From Clostridiales bacterium (GTDB taxonomy: Bacteria; Bacillota; Clostridia; Oscillospirales; Ruminococcaceae): DNA of 17,776 bases. Of the stretch, positions 14,943-17,776 are shown in pieces. The first letter of the stretch is position 1. Every line of letters starts with the position of its first letter. The translations under genes and the position numbers were made by a program. The DNA is taken from assembly GCA_012523875.1 (NCBI GenBank), contig JAAYSW010000064.1:1-17776 (forward strand). Direction: 5' to 3'. The notes under the pieces were generated by a model that was not told where the DNA came from, did not search any database, and saw only the letters and a list, made by a program, of their open reading frames with translations.

Positions 14943-15690
14943 CTATAGTATATTTGCACGCTATTATGATAAGTTAACAGAAAATATAAATTATCAGGAT
15001 TTAGCAGAGTATTTTAATACGCTAATAAAAAAATTTAATGGCAAAGAAAAGGGAATTCTTCTTGACCTTGCCTGTGGAACGGGAAATATTTCTGAAAAAA
15101 TGTCTCAACTAGGCTATGATGTTATTGGTATTGATAATTCTGAGGGAATGCTTAATTGTGCAATTGAAAAGAAAATTGAAAATAATCTAAATATTCAGTA
15201 TATATATCAAGACATGCGTAAAATTGATATGTTTGGCACGGTTGATACAACAATCTGTGTTCTTGATAGTATAAATCACTTGGATAACTTAGAGGATATT
15301 AGCAAGGTCTTTTCTAGAGTATCTTTGTTTTCTGAACCTAATGGGTTGTTTATATTTGATGTTAATACAAAATATAAACACCAAGAGGTGCTTGCTAATA
15401 ATGTTTTTATTTTTGAAACAGATGAGGTTTATTGCGTTTGGAGCAATTCATACCAAGATGAAACAGATGAAGTTAATATTGATTTAGAATTCTTTGAACG
15501 TGATGGCGACAGGGATATATATATAAGGTATAGCGAAAGCTTTTCTGAAAAAGCTTATGATATAGCTGATTTAGATAAGACATTAATGAATAATAATTTT
15601 GAAGTGTTAGCACACTATGATGGTTTTAGTTTAAATTCACCAAATTATAAAAGTGAAAGAATAGTTTTTGTATCAAGGAAGGTAAAATAA
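14932..15690 (+). CDS. Class I SAM-dependent methyltransferase
   Basis: The 252-residue protein has the Rossmann-fold motif I, L-L-D-L-A-C-G-T-G-N-I-S (43-54), an acidic residue ending strand two in V-I-G-I-D-N-S, and motif II-like I-Y-Q-D-M-R-K-I-D. It resembles the YqeM-like or small-molecule methyltransferase group, but the substrate cannot be read. The ATG overlaps the 3' end of the yerC-type gene by 11 bases with only a weak GAGG upstream, which suggests translational coupling. The stop overlaps the Hsp33 start by one base (TAATG). It is complete, with no sign of damage. Confidence 0.9.
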   Translation: MKDSYSIFARYYDKLTENINYQDLAEYFNTLIKKFNGKEKGILLDLACGTGNISEKMSQLGYDVIGIDNSEGMLNCAIEKKIENNLNIQYIYQDMRKIDMFGTVDTTICVLDSINHLDNLEDISKVFSRVSLFSEPNGLFIFDVNTKYKHQEVLANNVFIFETDEVYCVWSNSYQDETDEVNIDLEFFERDGDRDIYIRYSESFSEKAYDIADLDKTLMNNNFEVLAHYDGFSLNSPNYKSERIVFVSRKVK

Positions 15691-16559
15691 TGGGAATGTT
15701 AAAAAGAGCAATTTCAGCCGACGCTTCAGTTGTGTCTTCTGTTATAGATGCAACTGATATTGTATCTGAAATAGAAAGAATACACACAACTTCAGCAGTG
15801 GTTACTGCGGCTTTAGGAAGATTATCTATTGCTGCATCCCTAATGGGTTATGGTTTAAAAGGCAAAAATGATTCAATTACTCTTAGAATAGATGGCAAAG
15901 GTCCTACAGGTGCTTTGGTTGCTGTGTCTAATAGTAGTGGCGATGTAAAGAGTTATGTATGCAATCCTATTGTCGAATTACCCCTAAACCAATATGGTAA
16001 GCTTGATGTTGCCGGTGCAGTAGGAAAGGATGGTATCCTATCAGTTGTGAAGGATCTGGGCTTAAAGGAACCTTATATTGGACAAATTCCAATTGTATCT
16101 GGGGAAATTGCTGAGGATGTCGCAAGCTACTATGCTATTAGTGAACAAATCCCTACAGTTTGTGGTTTGGGGGTTCTTGTTAATCCTGATTTAACCGTCA
16201 AATCTGCTGGTGGCTATCTCGTTCAGCTTTTGCCTTTTGCTGATGAAAAAACAATTGATATCCTTGAAGAAAACATAAAAAAAATTCCCCCTGTTAGTAA
16301 AATGTTTGATATCGGTATGACTGCAGAAGAAATTTCATTAAAACTTCTTGAAGGGCTTAATCCTAATGGTCTAGATGAGGCTAAAGTTGCATATAAATGT
16401 GATTGTAGTAGAAAAAGAACTGAGAAGGTCCTTATTAGCCTTGGTGAGAAAGAGATAATGGAGATTGCTAAGGATAAAGAAATAACAGAAGTTTGTTGCC
16501 ACTTTTGTGAAAAGAAATACAAGTTCTCCCCTCAAGAATTACTCAATCTCTTAAAGTAA
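15690..16559 (+). CDS. hslO: Hsp33 redox-regulated chaperone
   Basis: Hsp33 is a cytoplasmic holdase that is inactive when its four C-terminal cysteines bind zinc; it unfolds and protects other proteins when oxidation releases the metal. The zinc site is visible: C-D-C at 237-239 and C-H-F-C at 270-273, with one extra adjacent Cys269. The N-terminal domain shows M-L-K-R-A-I-S-A-D and I-H-T-T-S-A-V-V-T-A-A-L-G-R. The 289-residue length is normal. The ATG at 15690 lies seven bases after AAGGAAGG and shares a base with the methyltransferase stop; the ATG at 15696 is less well spaced. The link to the two upstream genes is only positional. Confidence 0.97.
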   Translation: MGMLKRAISADASVVSSVIDATDIVSEIERIHTTSAVVTAALGRLSIAASLMGYGLKGKNDSITLRIDGKGPTGALVAVSNSSGDVKSYVCNPIVELPLNQYGKLDVAGAVGKDGILSVVKDLGLKEPYIGQIPIVSGEIAEDVASYYAISEQIPTVCGLGVLVNPDLTVKSAGGYLVQLLPFADEKTIDILEENIKKIPPVSKMFDIGMTAEEISLKLLEGLNPNGLDEAKVAYKCDCSRKRTEKVLISLGEKEIMEIAKDKEITEVCCHFCEKKYKFSPQELLNLLK

Positions 16560-16578
16560 AATTATTTTCTAAAAAGAC

Positions 16579-16607
16579 TTGACAAATGTTTTAATTTGTA
16601 GTATAAT
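16579..16607 (+). promoter_or_regulatory. Consensus sigma-A promoter of the tRNA cluster
   Basis: Perfect TTGACA (16579-16584) and perfect TATAAT (16602-16607) with a 17-base spacer, as expected for a highly expressed stable-RNA operon. A hairpin GTTGCTT/AAGCAAC (16614-16620 with 16627-16633) lies at the predicted transcript start, before tRNA-Val. Confidence 0.9.
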
Positions 16608-16640
16608 TTTTATGTTGCTTAATTACAAGCAACACTTTGT

Positions 16641-16716
16641 GGGAGCATAGCTCAGCTGGGAGAGCATCTGCCTTACAAGCAGAGGGTCATAGGTTCGAGC
16701 CCTATTGTTCCCACCA
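16641..16716 (+). tRNA. tRNA-Val (anticodon TAC)
   Basis: A 76-base cloverleaf: acceptor GGGAGCA pairs with TGTTCCC, the anticodon loop contains CTTACAA, the T-loop is GGTTCGAGCC, and the CCA end is encoded. First gene of a four-tRNA cluster. Confidence 0.97.
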
Positions 16717-16721
16717 CAATT

Positions 16722-16798
16722 GGCCTGGTAGTTCAGTTGGTTAGAACGCTAGCCTGTCACGCTAGAGGTCGTGGGTTCGAGCCCCATTCAGGTCGCCA
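16722..16798 (+). tRNA. tRNA-Asp (anticodon GTC)
   Basis: A 77-base cloverleaf: acceptor GGCCTGG pairs with TCAGGTC (two G-U pairs), anticodon loop CTGTCAC, discriminator G73 typical of tRNA-Asp, CCA encoded. Confidence 0.97.
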
Positions 16799-16800
16799 TT

Positions 16801-16876
16801 GCGGATTTAGCTCATCTGGTAGAGCTCCACCTTGCCAAGGTGGAGGTAGCGAGTTCGAGCCTCGTAATCCGCTCCA
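16801..16876 (+). tRNA. tRNA-Gly (anticodon GCC)
   Basis: A 76-base cloverleaf: acceptor GCGGATT pairs with AATCCGC, anticodon loop TTGCCAA, T-loop GAGTTCGAGCC, CCA encoded. Confidence 0.97.
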
Positions 16877-16884
16877 ATATCTAC

Positions 16885-16958
16885 GGCGCTATAGCCAAGC
16901 GGTAAGGCATGGGTCTGCAACACCCTGAGCCCCGGTTCAAATCCGGGTGGCGCCTCCA
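16885..16958 (+). tRNA. tRNA-Cys (anticodon GCA)
   Basis: A 74-base cloverleaf: acceptor GGCGCTA pairs with TGGCGCC, anticodon loop CTGCAAC, T-loop GGTTCAAATCC, CCA encoded. Last tRNA of the cluster. Confidence 0.97.
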
Positions 16959-16976
16959 ATAAGTTGTATAAATGAA

Positions 16977-17001
16977 AACGCTTCTCATAGTGGGAAGCGT
17001 T
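16977..17001 (+). other. Hairpin downstream of tRNA-Cys
   Basis: AACGCTTC (16977-16984) pairs with GAAGCGTT (16994-17001) with a nine-base loop. No T-run follows, so it may be a processing or stabilising hairpin ahead of the true terminator. Confidence 0.5.
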
Positions 17002-17008
17002 CAATCTA

Positions 17009-17046
17009 TCAAAAAACTCAGCGAAAGCTGGGTTTTTTGATGCTTT
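17009..17046 (+). terminator. Rho-independent terminator of the tRNA operon
   Basis: TCAAAAAACTCAGC (17009-17022) pairs with GCTGGGTTTTTTGA (17027-17040) around a GAAA tetraloop, with a T6 run. It is nearly symmetric, so it could also stop minus-strand transcripts. Confidence 0.92.
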
Positions 17047-17178
17047 ATAGTATAATAGGATGAGGTTAGAAAAATGATAAAAAATAGACAGAGCAGTAGA
17101 CTTCACAAAGATATATGAATTTGTGGAAGTAAGACCACATTGAAAGTATAAAGCCTCTGATGTAGTCTCTTACTTTAT
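17047..17178. other. Non-coding stretch with inverted repeats at the edge of the restriction locus
   Basis: No gene is seen. CTTCACAAA (17101-17109) faces TTTGTGGAAG (17120-17129) as a one-bulge hairpin. AAGTAAGA (17127-17134) is complementary to TCTTACTT (17168-17175). They may be degraded sequence or a boundary of an inserted segment; no clear attachment-site duplication of a tRNA end was found. Confidence 0.35.
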
Positions 17179-17372
17179 TTAGCTTTGCCCTAGCATCTCA
17201 ATAATTTCAAGTTTTTCAGATATCTCATGTAGAACATTGCTCATTTGTAGCATACAATTGATTTTCCTGCATTATTTGGTTCAAACAATACTAAAGATTT
17301 ATTTTTTGGCAATGTTAAAGTTATATTCCCTATTGAACGATAGTGCTTTATATTAATCTTATCAAGCTTCAA
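17179..17372 (-). pseudogene. Truncated AAA-family (OLD/RecF-like) ATPase remnant
   Basis: From a TTG at 17372, behind GGGGTG, the reading frame gives M-K-L-D-K-I-N-I-K-H-Y-R-S-I-G-N-I-T-L and then L-V-L-F-E-P-N-N-A-G-K-S, the start and Walker A region of AAA15/OLD-type ATPases (normally G-x-N-N-A-G-K-S with a glycine where this has E). It stops after 43 residues at 17241. A second frame from 17244 to 17179 (MSNVLHEISEKLEIIEMLGQS) overlaps the stop and may be the remaining C-terminus after an internal deletion, though its identity is unknown. It begins 22 bases after the restriction gene stop, so both were probably one operon. Confidence 0.65.
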
Positions 17373-17394
17373 AATTACACCCCAATTTATAATT

Positions 17395-17776
17395 TTACTC
17401 TCCTAAATCTTCATTAATAATCTGAGCTATCTGTCTATTATTTAGTTGGCTTCTAAAATGAACCGTATACCCATCCTCCGATAGAATTTCAAAAAATAAT
17501 TTTGCACATTCTAGATTGACCTCCTCCGTGTCCCTCAAATTAGTTTTATCTTCTACATCCTTTGTTTCAACTACAATATTAAATACTTTTTCACCAGTAG
17601 ATTTTTTAACTATATACATGAAGTCAGGGCTATACATCCCACCAGTCATTATGGGTATAGCAATACTGCTACGTGGTATCTTTCCATATACAACTACTTT
17701 TTCTATATCAGCCATAATATTCTTTTTCTCTAAAGGAGAATCGTAGGCAAATGAATCATACAAATATTTTTGGTAG
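17395..17776 (-). CDS. Type III restriction endonuclease (Res) C-terminal end, partial
   Basis: The reading frame is open to the window edge and shows the last about 126 residues of a much longer protein. It begins YQKYLYDSFAYDSPLEKKN, then has V-V-V-Y-G-K-I-P-R-S-S-I-A-I-P, G-G-M-Y-S-P-D-F-M-Y-I-V and I-V-V-E-T-K-D. This is the C-terminal nuclease domain of type III Res subunits, with the PD-(D/E)xK catalytic set P-D and E-T-K. Res works with a Mod methyltransferase and an upstream helicase part of the same polypeptide, both outside the window if present. Whether the whole gene is intact cannot be seen. Its neighbour downstream is a broken ATPase gene. Confidence 0.85.
   Translation of the reverse strand, partial: YQKYLYDSFAYDSPLEKKNIMADIEKVVVYGKIPRSSIAIPIMTGGMYSPDFMYIVKKSTGEKVFNIVVETKDVEDKTNLRDTEEVNLECAKLFFEILSEDGYTVHFRSQLNNRQIAQIINEDLGE

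Noticed and set aside
16737..17106. Open reading frames on both strands across the tRNA cluster, including a stretch with PPGFEPG
   Set aside because: These are chance translations of tRNA genes, a well-known annotation artefact; four complete tRNA cloverleafs explain the sequence.
16885..17130. Integration site (att) at the tRNA-Cys 3' end
   Set aside because: I found no repeat of the tRNA 3' end in the flank, and no integrase is visible.

Overview
The window looks like low-GC Gram-positive chromosome from an anaerobic gut-type clostridium, probably a Ruminococcus/Oscillospiraceae relative. The reasons are very AT-rich intergenic DNA, strong GGAGG-type ribosome binding sites with TTG/GTG starts, an LL-diaminopimelate aminotransferase start next to dapF, an archaeal-type AspRS with GatCAB, a BspA-like leucine-rich-repeat protein ending in a dockerin, a Thr-rich membrane anti-sigma candidate, and cytoplasmic GH13 metabolism. 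This placement is an inference; no rRNA or species marker is present.

Layout. (1) 1-929, minus: dapF followed by the start of dapL, the end of lysine/meso-DAP synthesis. (2) 1027-5757, plus: promoter, leader hairpin, gatC-gatA-gatB and an archaeal-type aspS, a complete Asp-tRNA(Asn)/Glu-tRNA(Gln) transamidation operon ending at a hairpin terminator. (3) 5816-8150: a small cupin (minus), then a B12-binding radical SAM protein (plus). (4) 8188-11696, minus: a secreted BspA-type LRR-dockerin protein, then an ECF sigma factor overlapping a membrane protein with a long Thr-rich stalk. (5) 11854-14105, plus: an HD-domain hydrolase and a cytoplasmic GH13 enzyme with an extra DUF1653-like C-terminus. 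(6) 14122-14392, minus: a 39-residue Asn/Gln/Lys repeat peptide behind a strikingly well-paired, pseudoknot-capable leader. (7) 14643-16559, plus: overlapping yerC-type regulator, SAM methyltransferase and Hsp33. (8) 16579-17046: consensus promoter, tRNA-Val-Asp-Gly-Cys, terminator. (9) 17179-17776, minus: the 3' end of a type III restriction endonuclease gene and a broken AAA-ATPase gene, apparently the decayed edge of a defence cassette beside the tRNA cluster.

Most of the window is ordinary housekeeping sequence. The item most likely to be undescribed is the structured RNA plus NQ-repeat peptide at 14122-14392. Secondary points are the GH13-DUF1653 fusion, the broken restriction/ATPase locus, and a possible non-canonical ATT start for dapF.
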